Assembly (NCBI RefSeq): GCF_900114165.1
Contig: NZ_FOSB01000006.1
Span: forward strand, 62,001-126,000
DNA: 64,000 nt
Direction: 5' to 3'
Source of the DNA: Halobacillus dabanensis
Lineage (GTDB): Bacteria; Bacillota; Bacilli; Bacillales; Halobacillaceae
The position numbers and the translations under genes were made by a program. A model generated the notes under the pieces. The model ran no database searches. It had not been told where the DNA came from and saw only the letters and a list, made by a program, of their open reading frames with translations. Positions 1 through 6,841 of this stretch are shown in pieces (the stretch's first letter is position 1; each line of letters starts with the position of its first letter).

Positions 1-35
1 TTTTAATGAAGTTAGGAACGTCATAATTGACGTGC
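1..35 (-). ncRNA. rnpB: Probable 5' end of RNase P RNA (partial)
   Basis: A sigma-A promoter reads out of the window directly behind gpsB. In B. subtilis the gene downstream of gpsB on the same strand is rnpB. The predicted transcript begins near position 35 and the window ends after about 35 bases, so the diagnostic conserved core of the RNA cannot be seen. The call rests on the promoter, the synteny and the absence of an ORF start. Only the first bases could be present. Confidence 0.35.
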
Positions 36-41
36 TAATTC

Positions 42-70
42 ATTATAACAAATCGCCGAACCTTTGTCAC
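42..70 (-). promoter_or_regulatory. Sigma-A promoter, likely for rnpB
   Basis: On the minus strand GTGACA (65-70) is followed by 17 bases and a perfect TATAAT (42-47). It lies just downstream of the gpsB stop codon and points out of the window. The near-consensus boxes suit a strongly expressed stable RNA. Confidence 0.6.
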
Positions 71-88
71 ATGGAAAATCCAGGTGAA

Positions 89-403
89 TCAATCGGCATA
101 TTTGTTTCCGAAAACAGCCTTTTCTAAATTAGATACACGCTTCAAAATGTCATAGTTGACTTGATGGTTATTCGTTGATGTTTGTGTTTGTCTCTGCCGC
201 TGAGTCGACTCACGGGAGGACATCTTTTTCAGACGTTCATTCTCTTGCTCCAACCGTTCAATCTCCTGTTGAAAACGGTCGTAATCCTGGATAATCAAAT
301 CAAGGTACTCATCTACCTCTTCCTGATTGTACCCACGCATAGAAGTTTTAAAGTCTTTCTCCAGTATATCCTTACCGCTCAAATGATACTCTTCTAAGTT
401 CAT
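89..403 (-). CDS. gpsB: Cell division regulator GpsB
   Basis: Small DivIVA-like cytosolic adaptor that moves between division site and side wall and docks class A penicillin-binding proteins such as the PonA encoded at 7449-10130. The N-terminal DivIVA lipid/PBP-binding segment is visible ([19 protein letters not shown], near residues 16-34), followed by a coiled coil rich in Glu, Gln and Leu. The C-terminal block [15 protein letters not shown] is typical of the family. The ATG at 403 is chosen because AGAGGTG lies six bases upstream. An in-frame GTG three codons earlier overlaps that site and is less likely. At 104 residues it has the family length. Neighbour ypsA matches the B. subtilis order. 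Confidence 0.95.
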   Translation of the reverse strand: MNLEEYHLSGKDILEKDFKTSMRGYNQEEVDEYLDLIIQDYDRFQQEIERLEQENERLKKMSSRESTQRQRQTQTSTNNHQVNYDILKRVSNLEKAVFGNKYAD

Positions 404-478
404 TTTTTTCACCTCTGTTCAACACATTATCTTTATTTTTTCAGAAGGTCGCTTAATTGTCAATTTCATTCTAAATTT

Positions 479-1042
479 TTATTGGCTCCAGTAATCGGGA
501 TCAGCCATTCGAAGTTCTTCGACCGTTTCATCTATATCTAAGGGAGTGATATATAATATTTGGTAATTTCCCTGTTCTTGAGCTTTTTTAGCCAGGCGTA
601 AGAAGTATTGCGGGCTACCTTCCGTATCTTCATCATAAAGCACAAGACAACCATCGGAATGATCGATAAGAAATTGGTCTTTAGCCCTGAATTGGTATGG
701 TCCTTGATAACCTTTCTTATATATCGGCTGATAAAAGTCAGCAAGCATGGACATTTCTTCGTAAATCAATTTCAAATCTTCCGGCCATCTCTCTTCTTGA
801 TTCTCAAATGGCGGGAGGACGCCCAGGTTAATTTCAAACTCCTCTTTTAAATCTAAAACAATTTCAGCTGTCCAAAGTTCCACCCCCATTTGTCCAGATA
901 TGAGCACCCACTCCAGTCCTTCATCTATGTATGATAAGAGTCTCTTTTTAATCGTTTCTTTAACAAATTCTACCTTAGGGTCTTTCTGTTTAAAAATCCC
1001 CATTTCCATCGGCTTGTATCCTGTTACCACCAGAGTCTTCAT
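479..1042 (-). CDS. ypsA: YpsA, SLOG-superfamily protein (DUF1273)
   Basis: 187-residue cytosolic protein of the YpsA/DUF1273 family, related to the DprA/LOG Rossmann-like (SLOG) nucleotide- or ligand-binding proteins. It opens with a strand and Gly-rich turn (LVVTGYKPMEMGIF), and the segment EWVLISGQMGVELW resembles the ligand-binding loop. In B. subtilis and Staphylococcus YpsA has been tied to cell division, which fits the next gene gpsB. The start at 1042 has a strong AAGGAGGGA site seven bases upstream. No catalytic residue is known with certainty and the biochemical role remains open. Confidence 0.9.
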   Translation of the reverse strand: MKTLVVTGYKPMEMGIFKQKDPKVEFVKETIKKRLLSYIDEGLEWVLISGQMGVELWTAEIVLDLKEEFEINLGVLPPFENQEERWPEDLKLIYEEMSMLADFYQPIYKKGYQGPYQFRAKDQFLIDHSDGCLVLYDEDTEGSPQYFLRLAKKAQEQGNYQILYITPLDIDETVEELRMADPDYWSQ

Positions 1043-1099
1043 GTTGATCCCTCCTTAAAATGGGTACCTATTATTTTATAATGGATTGATAAAAAAAGA

Positions 1100-1124
1100 A
1101 ATAAGCCACAACTAGTGGCTTATT
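1100..1124 (-). terminator. Terminator of cotD
   Basis: AATAAGCCAC (1100-1109) pairs with GTGGCTTATT (1115-1124) around a five-base loop. On the minus strand the stem is followed by a T-rich stretch (TTCTTTTTTTATC). It separates cotD from ypsA. Confidence 0.8.
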
Positions 1125-1128
1125 ATCC

Positions 1129-1641
1129 TTATCCGTTTGATCCAGGTCCCATCATCGGCATCTGGCCCTGCCCCATCATCGGCATCTGGCCCTGCCCCAT
1201 CATGGGCATCTGGCCTTGCCCCATCATGGGCATCTGGCCCTGCCCCATCATCGGCATCTGGCCTTGCCCCATCATCGGCATCTGACCTTGCCCCATCATG
1301 CCTTCCATATCATCATCGTTCATCATGGGCATTTGACTTTGCCCCATTTCCTGTGGGTTCATATAGTCCATCCAATTATAATCCGGGGAAGACCCTTGAG
1401 GAAAAGCGAAATCCTGTGTCTGAAAATTGTTTTGTTCAGAAACCATATATGGGAAGTAATGGTTATTGTTCAACATGTGATTATTTCTTACTAAAATATG
1501 CGTCGGGTGGATATAATCCTGATTTTCACAGAAATAATTATCTACTACGCAGTTTTGGACGGGACATACAACCGGGCGGCGATTCCCTGCTGGTGACATC
1601 GGTCCACAACCGCAAGAGCCCTGCATAGATTGTTGATGCAT
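1129..1641 (-). CDS. cotD: CotD-like spore coat protein with Met/Gln/Gly repeats
   Basis: 170-residue inner-coat-type protein. The N-terminal part is rich in Cys, His, Asn and Tyr, with a CotD-like block NYFCENQDYIHPTHILVRNN and later HYFPYMVSEQ. The C-terminal third is six tandem copies of the eight-residue unit MPMMGQGQ, encoded by 24-bp direct repeats. Such compositions are typical of coat proteins that are cross-linked or packed in the spore coat. The ATG at 1641 is preferred over the upstream reading-frame extension to 1764 because AGGAGTG lies eight bases in front of it and the upstream 41 residues lack family similarity. A sigma-K-like promoter lies upstream. It neighbours ypsA as in B. 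subtilis. The family assignment rests on the short central block. Confidence 0.75.
   Translation of the reverse strand: MHQQSMQGSCGCGPMSPAGNRRPVVCPVQNCVVDNYFCENQDYIHPTHILVRNNHMLNNNHYFPYMVSEQNNFQTQDFAFPQGSSPDYNWMDYMNPQEMGQSQMPMMNDDDMEGMMGQGQMPMMGQGQMPMMGQGQMPMMGQGQMPMMGQGQMPMMGQGQMPMMGPGSNG
1149..1310. repeat. 24-bp tandem repeat inside cotD
   Basis: Six near-identical 24-base units, each encoding MPMMGQGQ on the minus strand. Units differ by a few third-position changes. The array preserves reading frame, so copy-number changes would alter the coat protein in eight-residue steps. Confidence 0.85.
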
Positions 1642-1673
1642 TATGCTTTCACTCCTTGTTCTGTATTCCTTAT

Positions 1674-1701
1674 CAGCGTATGTCACAAAACCCATGAATG
1701 T
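1674..1701 (-). promoter_or_regulatory. Candidate sigma-K promoter of cotD
   Basis: On the minus strand AC (1700-1701) precedes CATACGCTG (1674-1682) by 17 bases. This approximates the sigma-K pattern AC-N16/17-CATAnnnTA, with one mismatch at the end of the -10 box. It lies about 35 bases in front of the chosen cotD start. The match is weak on its own, but it uses the same 17-base spacing as the better site at spoVIF. Confidence 0.35.
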
Positions 1702-1756
1702 ACTAGGCGATATCATCATATCCATTAGTTTATTAGAGTTAATAGCCTTTTTGGAA

Positions 1757-1860
1757 TAAAGCACAAGCGCCCTGGCTCAAGAAAAGCCCATAAACAAAAC
1801 GGATGGAGAAAGTTTGAGTTCCTTTTCCGAGGGAGGATGGATCCTGGCTCTGAAAATTAT
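1757..1860. repeat. Possible decayed copy of the GCGCAAGCG-type intergenic repeat
   Basis: The segment AAGCACAAGCGCCCTGGCTCA at its left end resembles the left end of the structured repeat at 63075-63250 (AAGCGCAAGCGACTTGCTCA). The rest has diverged. It holds no ORF with a ribosome-binding site. Confidence 0.3.
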
Positions 1861-1902
1861 TAGACGAGCATTTTTCCTTCTTATATTTATCCTTCCACAG
1901 TT

Positions 1903-1948
1903 AAGCACAAAAAAGAGAGATGATTTTTCACCTCTCTTTTTTGTGCTT
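1903..1948 (-). terminator. Terminator of cdd
   Basis: AAGCACAAAAAAGAGAG (1903-1919) is perfectly complementary to CTCTCTTTTTTGTGCTT (1932-1948). This gives a 17-bp stem immediately downstream of cdd. A T-rich context on the minus strand supports intrinsic termination. Confidence 0.8.
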
Positions 1949-1951
1949 TCC

Positions 1952-2356
1952 TTATTGGTCTTCTGGCAAATCCGAGGGTGCAAAAGAAAAAGGAAGAATC
2001 TCTTCCATTGTAAAAGTCTTTGTTTCCCCTTGAAGGTTCGTAGTAAAAATCGTTACATCTGATCCGAAGAATTCACTCATGACCTGGCGACATGAACCAC
2101 AAGGGGGTACAGGTCTCTGTGTATCAGCGACAACCGCAAGTTTACTAAACTTGAAGTATCCTTCTGTGATAGCTTTAAAAATGGCTACCCGTTCTGCGCA
2201 ACAAGTAACTGGGTAAGCAGCATTTTCTATATTACATCCTGTAAATAGTGTTCCATCCTCCGTTAAAAGAGCTGCTCCTACAGGGAATTTAGAATATGGT
2301 GTGTATGCTCTCTCCCGAATTTTCTTAGCTTCATCTATTAATTGATTTTTTTCCAT
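1952..2356 (-). CDS. cdd: Cytidine deaminase
   Basis: Deaminates cytidine and deoxycytidine to uridine and deoxyuridine in pyrimidine salvage. The 134-residue length fits the homotetrameric class. The zinc site is complete: Cys53-Ala-Glu55 (in CCAERVA) and Cys86-Gly-Ser-Cys89 (in PPCGSCRQ), with Glu55 as the proton shuttle. The substrate-binding FPVGAAL and NIENAAYP motifs are present. It stands alone here with its own promoter and terminator. In B. subtilis cdd lies in the era region, so its location next to cotD and an RND pump is not the canonical one. A cre-like palindrome and a CodY-like box overlap the promoter, suggesting nutritional control. Confidence 0.96.
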   Translation of the reverse strand: MEKNQLIDEAKKIRERAYTPYSKFPVGAALLTEDGTLFTGCNIENAAYPVTCCAERVAIFKAITEGYFKFSKLAVVADTQRPVPPCGSCRQVMSEFFGSDVTIFTTNLQGETKTFTMEEILPFSFAPSDLPEDQ

Positions 2357-2387
2357 TATTTATCCCTCCCTATTCAATGGGATAGCA

Positions 2388-2416
2388 ATTATATACGAGT
2401 TTTCTGAAAATGTAAA
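2388..2416 (-). promoter_or_regulatory. Sigma-A promoter of cdd
   Basis: Minus-strand TTTACA (2411-2416), 17-base spacer, TATAAT (2388-2393), about 30 bases upstream of the cdd start codon. Confidence 0.7.
2398..2412. promoter_or_regulatory. CodY-like box in the cdd promoter
   Basis: AGTTTTCTGAAAATG matches 13 of 15 positions of the CodY motif AATTTTCWGAAAATT. It lies in the spacer between the -10 and -35 boxes, where binding would block RNA polymerase. Confidence 0.4.
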
Positions 2417-2425
2417 GCGTTTACA
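2411..2425. promoter_or_regulatory. cre-like (CcpA) palindrome at the cdd -35 box
   Basis: TGTAAAGCGTTTACA is close to a CcpA operator: the last 14 bases match 12 of 14 positions of TGWAANCGNTNWCA. It includes the -35 hexamer of cdd, a location typical of CcpA repression. Confidence 0.45.
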
Positions 2426-2462
2426 AGTTTATTTCCCTTCAGCACATTGAGCAAACAAATAA

Positions 2463-2493
2463 TTGACACATGTGTCAGAAAAAAGTTTATACT
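2463..2493 (+). promoter_or_regulatory. Promoter of the RND pump gene
   Basis: TTGACA (2463-2468) and TATACT (2488-2493) with a 19-base spacer, about 40 bases before the start codon. The spacer is longer than the 17 optimum. Such spacing is seen at promoters that need an activator or are tightly repressed. Confidence 0.5.
2464..2477. promoter_or_regulatory. Perfect 14-bp palindrome overlapping the -35 box (candidate operator)
   Basis: TGACACATGTGTCA reads identically on both strands and covers most of the -35 hexamer of the RND gene. Its size, symmetry and position are typical of a TetR- or MarR-family repressor site. No such regulator is encoded next to it. Confidence 0.55.
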
Positions 2494-2532
2494 GAAGAGG
2501 ATGAAGTAACTGCAACAATAGGAGGAGAAAAA

Positions 2533-5500
2533 ATGAAGACAATACTTACCTACAACAAAATCGTCTGGATGTTTGTCATTCTGTTGATATTCACAGGTAT
2601 TTTTACTTATTTTCAACTACCTAAGAGAGAAATCCCTGAAATCAATGTAAATGTTGCGTCTATTTCTACCGCTTATCCCGGGGCCACTCCACAAGAAGTG
2701 GAACGAACGATAATCAATCCACTTGAAGAAGAACTTTTGGATACGGTAGGGATTGATGAAATTACATCGGCTTCCACTACAGGATTTGGAACAATAACTG
2801 CTACTTTATCAGGAGATGTAAATACCGAGACAACAAAAGCACAAATACGCCAGACTGTGTCGGATGTTTCACGTAATTTCCCAGATGAGGTTCAGAATCC
2901 GAGTGTTAATACAGATCTCTCCACATCAGCAGTAGCCTCTTACCACCTTTTAGCGGATAACCGTTCGTCATTGTACAATCTAAGAAATGTAATGGGTGAA
3001 TGGGAAGATCAATTAACAAGTATACCCGGGGTCGATTCCATATTAATCAAAGGACTACCAGAAGAAAAAGTTTCGGTAACTTTAGATAATGATCGATTGA
3101 ATGAAAACCAGTTAGCTCCCTTTTCGGTTATTAGCACGTTACAAGAAGAAATCAGTCCTTCAGCAATTGGTACAGAAAAAAACAATGGTGAAATCAAACA
3201 ACTGGTTTTCACTAAGTACACAGACATTGAAGAAATGGAGAAGCTCAATGTTGGCCGATCACCTGAAGGAGAATCGATAGCCTTAAAGGATGTTGGAAGC
3301 ATTGAAATAACAAATCAAAACGTGGATGATCTCATTTCCTATGATGATCAATCAGCCATATCTGTTACAATCCTTGCAGAAGAAGGAGTCAATATCAGTG
3401 CCCTTCAAAATCAACTGACAGACCGTATGGAGGGATTATCAGAAGAACTACCTTCAGGTATAACCGTCGATCGCTTTTATACCCAAAGCACAGTCATCGA
3501 TGAAGTGTTCTCAAGTCTTCTTACTTCCTTTTCTATATCTTTCCTGGCTGTCATCATTATTATGATCTTAGGGTTGCCAATATCGTCCGCACTTTTGGTA
3601 GCACTTGCCATCCCGATTTCCATTATTATCGGTTTAACACCTTTACCTTATGTCGGGGTAGATTTAAACCAAATTTCCATTATAGGAATGATTATCGCTA
3701 TAGGAATACTTGTGGATGATGCCATCGTCGTGAATGATAATATCCAACGTAGATTCCAACTCGGGGACGATCCACTTGAAGGAACCCTCAGGGGAGTCAA
3801 GGAAGTCGGAAAATCTATTATCACCTCTACCTTGATGATTATATTCAGCTTTTTTCCATTGACCTTTTTATCAGGGACAAATGGTGATTTCATTCGGGCT
3901 TTACCATCCGTTCTCATTTTTACACTCATTGCATCGACTATTATTGCTCTGACCTTCATTCCTACCGTACAGTATGTTAGGAAAAGAAGGCGGAAAAAGA
4001 GGACAAAAGCAAAAAACGGTATACTAGGCAAAGTCTTCGATCGACTAGAGGGTGTTTATGCGGACCGTATATTACCTTTAACCACCAAAAAACCATTCAT
4101 TACAGCTTTCGCCGGTTTGCTATTATGTGTACTACTCGCTTTGTTAGTGATACGTATACCATTCGAGTTTTTCCCTGCTGCGGACCGTCCAGAAGTAACA
4201 ATTTCTATAGAAAATCAGCAGGGAACAACACTAGAAGATACGGAAGAGCAATTAAGAGATATGGCTGGTTTTCTCGAATCAGCCGATGAGGATGTTACAG
4301 AGACAGCTGTATATGCTGGATCTGGCCTGCCGAATCTTTTCAGTTCTGGTCTTAACCGATCTGGAGAAAACACTGGCCAAGTGCTTGTTCGAATTGACAG
4401 AGAACAATCGAGTGCCACTGCATTTATGAACGAGTGGGAAGAACCGTTGAGGGAAAAGTATCCGGAAGCGGAAATTTTTCTGGAAACTATTGTATCTGGT
4501 CCTCCTCCCTCCCCACCAGTACAAGTGAAAATCCAAGGTTCCAATATAGAAACATTGATTGAGGAAGCAAAAAATGCAAGACAAATGTTAAGTGAAGTGG
4601 AAGGTGCCGAGATTGCGACAATCAATGCAGAAGTCCAGCCATTTATTGAATATAGGCCAGATCGTTCCGTTCTTACAGAAAACGATATCAATGTCGATCA
4701 AGTAACTTCACAAATTCAACTAGCTAACTCTGGAGTTCCTATTGGTACTTTTGATAATGGTATCGATCGATTACCAATGGAAGTAATCATCGATGATGGT
4801 GTTGAAGAAGGTGTAGCTCTGGATCAGTTGAATATCCTCAGCCAAAATGGAAATGGCCCTCCAGAAATTCTTTCTTTAAACGAAATCATTACGACAGATT
4901 CTACGGAAAGAATTGGCGTCATCCCCCATTTGAATGGGGAACGTACTATTACAGTAGAAGCATATCCAGAAGAAGGAATGGAACAGACATTCAATCCTTC
5001 CGCCAATGAAACGGTGGAAGAAATCGAAAACCAATTACCTGAAGACTATTCGCTTGTGAAAAGCGGAGAATCGGATGCTCGTACAGACTTCTTTGTCGAA
5101 GTCGCAAAACTGTTCGTCATCGTCCTGTTCCTCATATATTTGACTATTGCTATACAGTTCAATTCCCTTTTAATGCCTTTACTCATCACTGGTACGGTAT
5201 TCTTAGCAGTTACTGGAGCAATTGTAGGGTTGTTCGTCTCAGGGGAACCACTCAGCTTTCTAGCTGTGCTTGGAATTGTTTCACTATCGGGAATCGTTGT
5301 AAGGAACTCTGTCATTCTTGTCGAATTCATGGAACAAAATCGTCATCTTTATAAAAACAGAGTGGAAGCAGTCATTGAAGCTGGAAGGACTAGAATGCGA
5401 CCTATCGTTCTTACTTCCTTAACATCCATTGCAGCTTTGTCGCCTATTATCTATTCTGGAGATGTGTTGTTCAAGCCACTTGCAATATCGATTGTATCTG

Positions 5501-5583
5501 GACTGTTATTCTCCACTATTTTAACTTTACTTCTTGTCCCCTCTTTTTATTTGATAATTACTAAGCAAAAAAACTCAGAATGA
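2533..5583 (+). CDS. RND-family multidrug/solute efflux transporter (SwrC/AcrB type)
   Basis: 1016-residue inner-membrane proton antiporter of the HAE/RND family, similar to Bacillus SwrC (YerP), which exports surfactin and toxic amphiphiles. TM1 is at the N-terminus (near residues 10-28), followed by a large extracytoplasmic loop, TM2-6, TM7, a second large loop and TM8-12, the usual twofold layout. TM4 carries the paired aspartates of the proton relay (GILVDDAIVVNDNI). The ATG at 2533 is chosen because GGAGGAG stands five bases upstream; the reading frame extends 21 codons further without a site. No membrane-fusion protein or outer-membrane channel is nearby, as expected in Gram-positives. 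In B. subtilis the swrC neighbour is a TetR gene, which is missing here although an operator-like palindrome remains. The substrate is unknown. Confidence 0.9.
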   Translation: MKTILTYNKIVWMFVILLIFTGIFTYFQLPKREIPEINVNVASISTAYPGATPQEVERTIINPLEEELLDTVGIDEITSASTTGFGTITATLSGDVNTETTKAQIRQTVSDVSRNFPDEVQNPSVNTDLSTSAVASYHLLADNRSSLYNLRNVMGEWEDQLTSIPGVDSILIKGLPEEKVSVTLDNDRLNENQLAPFSVISTLQEEISPSAIGTEKNNGEIKQLVFTKYTDIEEMEKLNVGRSPEGESIALKDVGSIEITNQNVDDLISYDDQSAISVTILAEEGVNISALQNQLTDRMEGLSEELPSGITVDRFYTQSTVIDEVFSSLLTSFSISFLAVIIIMILGLPISSALLVALAIPISIIIGLTPLPYVGVDLNQISIIGMIIAIGILVDDAIVVNDNIQRRFQLGDDPLEGTLRGVKEVGKSIITSTLMIIFSFFPLTFLSGTNGDFIRALPSVLIFTLIASTIIALTFIPTVQYVRKRRRKKRTKAKNGILGKVFDRLEGVYADRILPLTTKKPFITAFAGLLLCVLLALLVIRIPFEFFPAADRPEVTISIENQQGTTLEDTEEQLRDMAGFLESADEDVTETAVYAGSGLPNLFSSGLNRSGENTGQVLVRIDREQSSATAFMNEWEEPLREKYPEAEIFLETIVSGPPPSPPVQVKIQGSNIETLIEEAKNARQMLSEVEGAEIATINAEVQPFIEYRPDRSVLTENDINVDQVTSQIQLANSGVPIGTFDNGIDRLPMEVIIDDGVEEGVALDQLNILSQNGNGPPEILSLNEIITTDSTERIGVIPHLNGERTITVEAYPEEGMEQTFNPSANETVEEIENQLPEDYSLVKSGESDARTDFFVEVAKLFVIVLFLIYLTIAIQFNSLLMPLLITGTVFLAVTGAIVGLFVSGEPLSFLAVLGIVSLSGIVVRNSVILVEFMEQNRHLYKNRVEAVIEAGRTRMRPIVLTSLTSIAALSPIIYSGDVLFKPLAISIVSGLLFSTILTLLLVPSFYLIITKQKNSE

Positions 5584-5590
5584 AAATAAG

Positions 5591-5617
5591 AAAAGCTCCC
5601 CTTCACTGGGAGCTTTT
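5591..5617. terminator. Bidirectional terminator between the RND gene and yppE
   Basis: AAAAGCTCCC (5591-5600) pairs with GGGAGCTTTT (5608-5617), with A-rich and T-rich flanks on either side. It can serve the plus-strand pump gene and overlaps the 3' end of the convergent yppE gene. Confidence 0.8.
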
Positions 5618-5974
5618 TTCATTTTTTTCTATATCACTTAATATCATGTCGAGTACATAATGGGAGGATTGATACAGTTCTTTGAAACGTTTCCGATGGA
5701 CATCTAAATAATAGCTGTGAAGAATAATCATTTCCATATTTTCATGCGTAGACTTCACTTGGTTTGGATGAACATTAGCTTTTCGGTTCTTCACAAAACT
5801 TTCTGCTGCTTCCATCCATTCATTATTTAGTTTAAACATAGGAGCTGTTTCTCTTTTCACCTCTTCAAAGAACTCATAACTTTTTTTATCCACAGGTCCA
5901 TCCGTGTTTAAAAAGCGGAGATGTTGACGATCAATAAGTTCCTTCATCTCTTCCGTATATTTTCTTAAAGACAT
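5603..5974 (-). CDS. yppE: YppE family protein (DUF1798)
   Basis: 123-residue cytosolic helical protein. The blocks KKSYEFFEEVKRETAP and HRKRFKELYQSSHYVLD match B. subtilis YppE (SYDFFETIKP..., HKKRFKDITESVLYTLH). Its function is not established. The ATG at 5974 follows AAAGGTG by eight bases; the frame extends 11 codons upstream without support. In B. subtilis yppE also lies in the recU-sspM neighbourhood, so the location supports the call. Its last codons are inside the shared terminator stem. Confidence 0.8.
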   Translation of the reverse strand: MSLRKYTEEMKELIDRQHLRFLNTDGPVDKKSYEFFEEVKRETAPMFKLNNEWMEAAESFVKNRKANVHPNQVKSTHENMEMIILHSYYLDVHRKRFKELYQSSHYVLDMILSDIEKNEKSSQ

Positions 5975-6027
5975 TGTTCCCACACCTTTCTTACTACACT
6001 TTACCATGAGGGAACAAAAATCAGCAA

Positions 6028-6291
6028 TCAGCCAACCGAGCGGCGTTTCGCTTGTTGTGCAACTTTACCCAAGTAATCCTGGCGCCTCTCTTTTTTCATT
6101 TTCTTTAATTCATCGCGAAGATAAAAAACTTCATCTCTCAATTCGTCGATCTCTTTACGGTGGGAGACGGTCATTGTAAATACAACCTCATTAGCTTTCA
6201 ACGTAAGGCGGCGTTCAAGCAAGGAGAATTTTTCCTGCAACTGAGACAACTGCTCTTCGAATTCGTTCGGTGTGACGACGCTATTTTTCAT
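6028..6291 (-). CDS. Small predicted coiled-coil protein, function unknown
   Basis: 87 residues, highly charged and almost entirely helical in appearance. Heptad-like spacing of Leu and Val runs through residues 10-65 (for example FEEQLSQLQEKFSLLERRL and KEIDELRDEVFYLRDELKK), followed by a basic tail. There is no signal peptide or membrane segment. The start at 6291 has AAGGGGG nine bases upstream. It lies between yppE and sspM, possibly co-transcribed with yppE. I do not recognise a named family. Confidence 0.65.
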   Translation of the reverse strand: MKNSVVTPNEFEEQLSQLQEKFSLLERRLTLKANEVVFTMTVSHRKEIDELRDEVFYLRDELKKMKKERRQDYLGKVAQQAKRRSVG

Positions 6292-6337
6292 GATACTAAT
6301 CCCCCTTTTTATGTTGCTTTATAATTTCTCGATTCCA

Positions 6338-6367
6338 TGCATATCTCCTTCACTAATGACAAGACTA
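6338..6367 (+). promoter_or_regulatory. Candidate sigma-G promoter of sspM
   Basis: TGCATA (6338-6343) and AAGACTA (6361-6367) with a 17-base spacer. This fits the forespore sigma-G pattern (TGMATA-N17-CATACTA) with two -10 mismatches. It points at sspM, a gene type known to be expressed in the forespore. Confidence 0.5.
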
Positions 6368-6429
6368 GAACTAAAGCAACAAAACAAGTCAATTGAGACT
6401 TTACCTTCGACAAAAAAGGAGAAATCCGA

Positions 6430-6525
6430 ATGGCTAAGAGGAAGAATGAAAAGAAAAACAAAAAACCGACACCAGCGAAAACAGACAATCCAAAATTATC
6501 TGGTGAAAACCGTCCTTCAACATAA
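6430..6525 (+). CDS. sspM: Small acid-soluble spore protein SspM (31 aa)
   Basis: A 31-codon gene encoding a very basic peptide that begins MAKRKNEKKNKK and ends LSGENRPST. The ending matches B. subtilis SspM, a minor forespore-specific acid-soluble protein of 34 residues that ends LGGPNRPST. GGAG lies eight bases before the ATG, a sigma-G-like promoter lies upstream, and a hairpin terminator follows within eight bases of the stop codon. Together these make a complete single-gene unit despite its size. In B. subtilis sspM is also close to yppE and recU. It probably associates with the spore core; the minor SspM class is not well characterised. Confidence 0.8.
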   Translation: MAKRKNEKKNKKPTPAKTDNPKLSGENRPST

Positions 6526-6532
6526 GTGGTCG

Positions 6533-6571
6533 AGAAGCTGTTGCTATTGTTTTTAGCGACAGCTTCTTTTT
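6533..6571 (+). terminator. Terminator of sspM
   Basis: AGAAGCTGT (about 6533-6541) pairs with ACAGCTTCT (about 6559-6567), followed by TTTTT. It begins eight bases after the sspM stop codon. Confidence 0.7.
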
Positions 6572-6803
6572 ACATTAAAATTCTTTATAATATTTCCTTC
6601 AATAAATGGCAGGAATTTCAGATCGCCATCCTCAAAAAAGCAGAAGATTTTCCGAACAGATATATAAGTTTCAACTATAAAAAATTCGGGTAATTTTGTC
6701 GAGGACAGTTTAGGTTTGTGTCAATCTTGTGAACAGATGAAACTTTCTTGGTGTTCATACGTCTATTCTTAATGTGCAATATATATCCTTGGACATGAAA
6801 TTT
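6572..6803. other. Intergenic stretch without a convincing gene
   Basis: AT-rich spacer between the sspM terminator and the recU promoter. The best small frame (24 codons from an ATG near 6607) has no ribosome-binding site. No repeat or structured RNA was recognised. Confidence 0.5.
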
Positions 6804-6812
6804 TGTTATGAT
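6804..6812 (+). promoter_or_regulatory. Extended -10 promoter of recU-ponA
   Basis: TGTTATGAT is an extended -10 element (TG-n-TATGAT) about 30 bases upstream of the recU start. No good -35 hexamer lies at 16-18 bases, which is common for extended -10 promoters. Confidence 0.45.
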
Positions 6813-6841
6813 ACTTTCATGGTTATAAGGAGGGATGGATA

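Noticed and set aside
1149-1310. CRISPR-like direct repeats
   Set aside because: The 24-bp units are contiguous without spacers, in frame and inside a coat protein gene. The 45-bp repeats in ponA are likewise coding.
1137-1628. Long plus-strand frames opposite cotD (Ser/Ala/Pro-rich and His/Leu-rich)
   Set aside because: They mirror the 24-bp repeat on the other strand and have no ribosome-binding site.
6272-6556. 94-codon plus-strand frame over sspM
   Set aside because: It starts inside the opposite gene and shows no family; the 31-codon sspM in another frame has the ribosome-binding site and the similarity.
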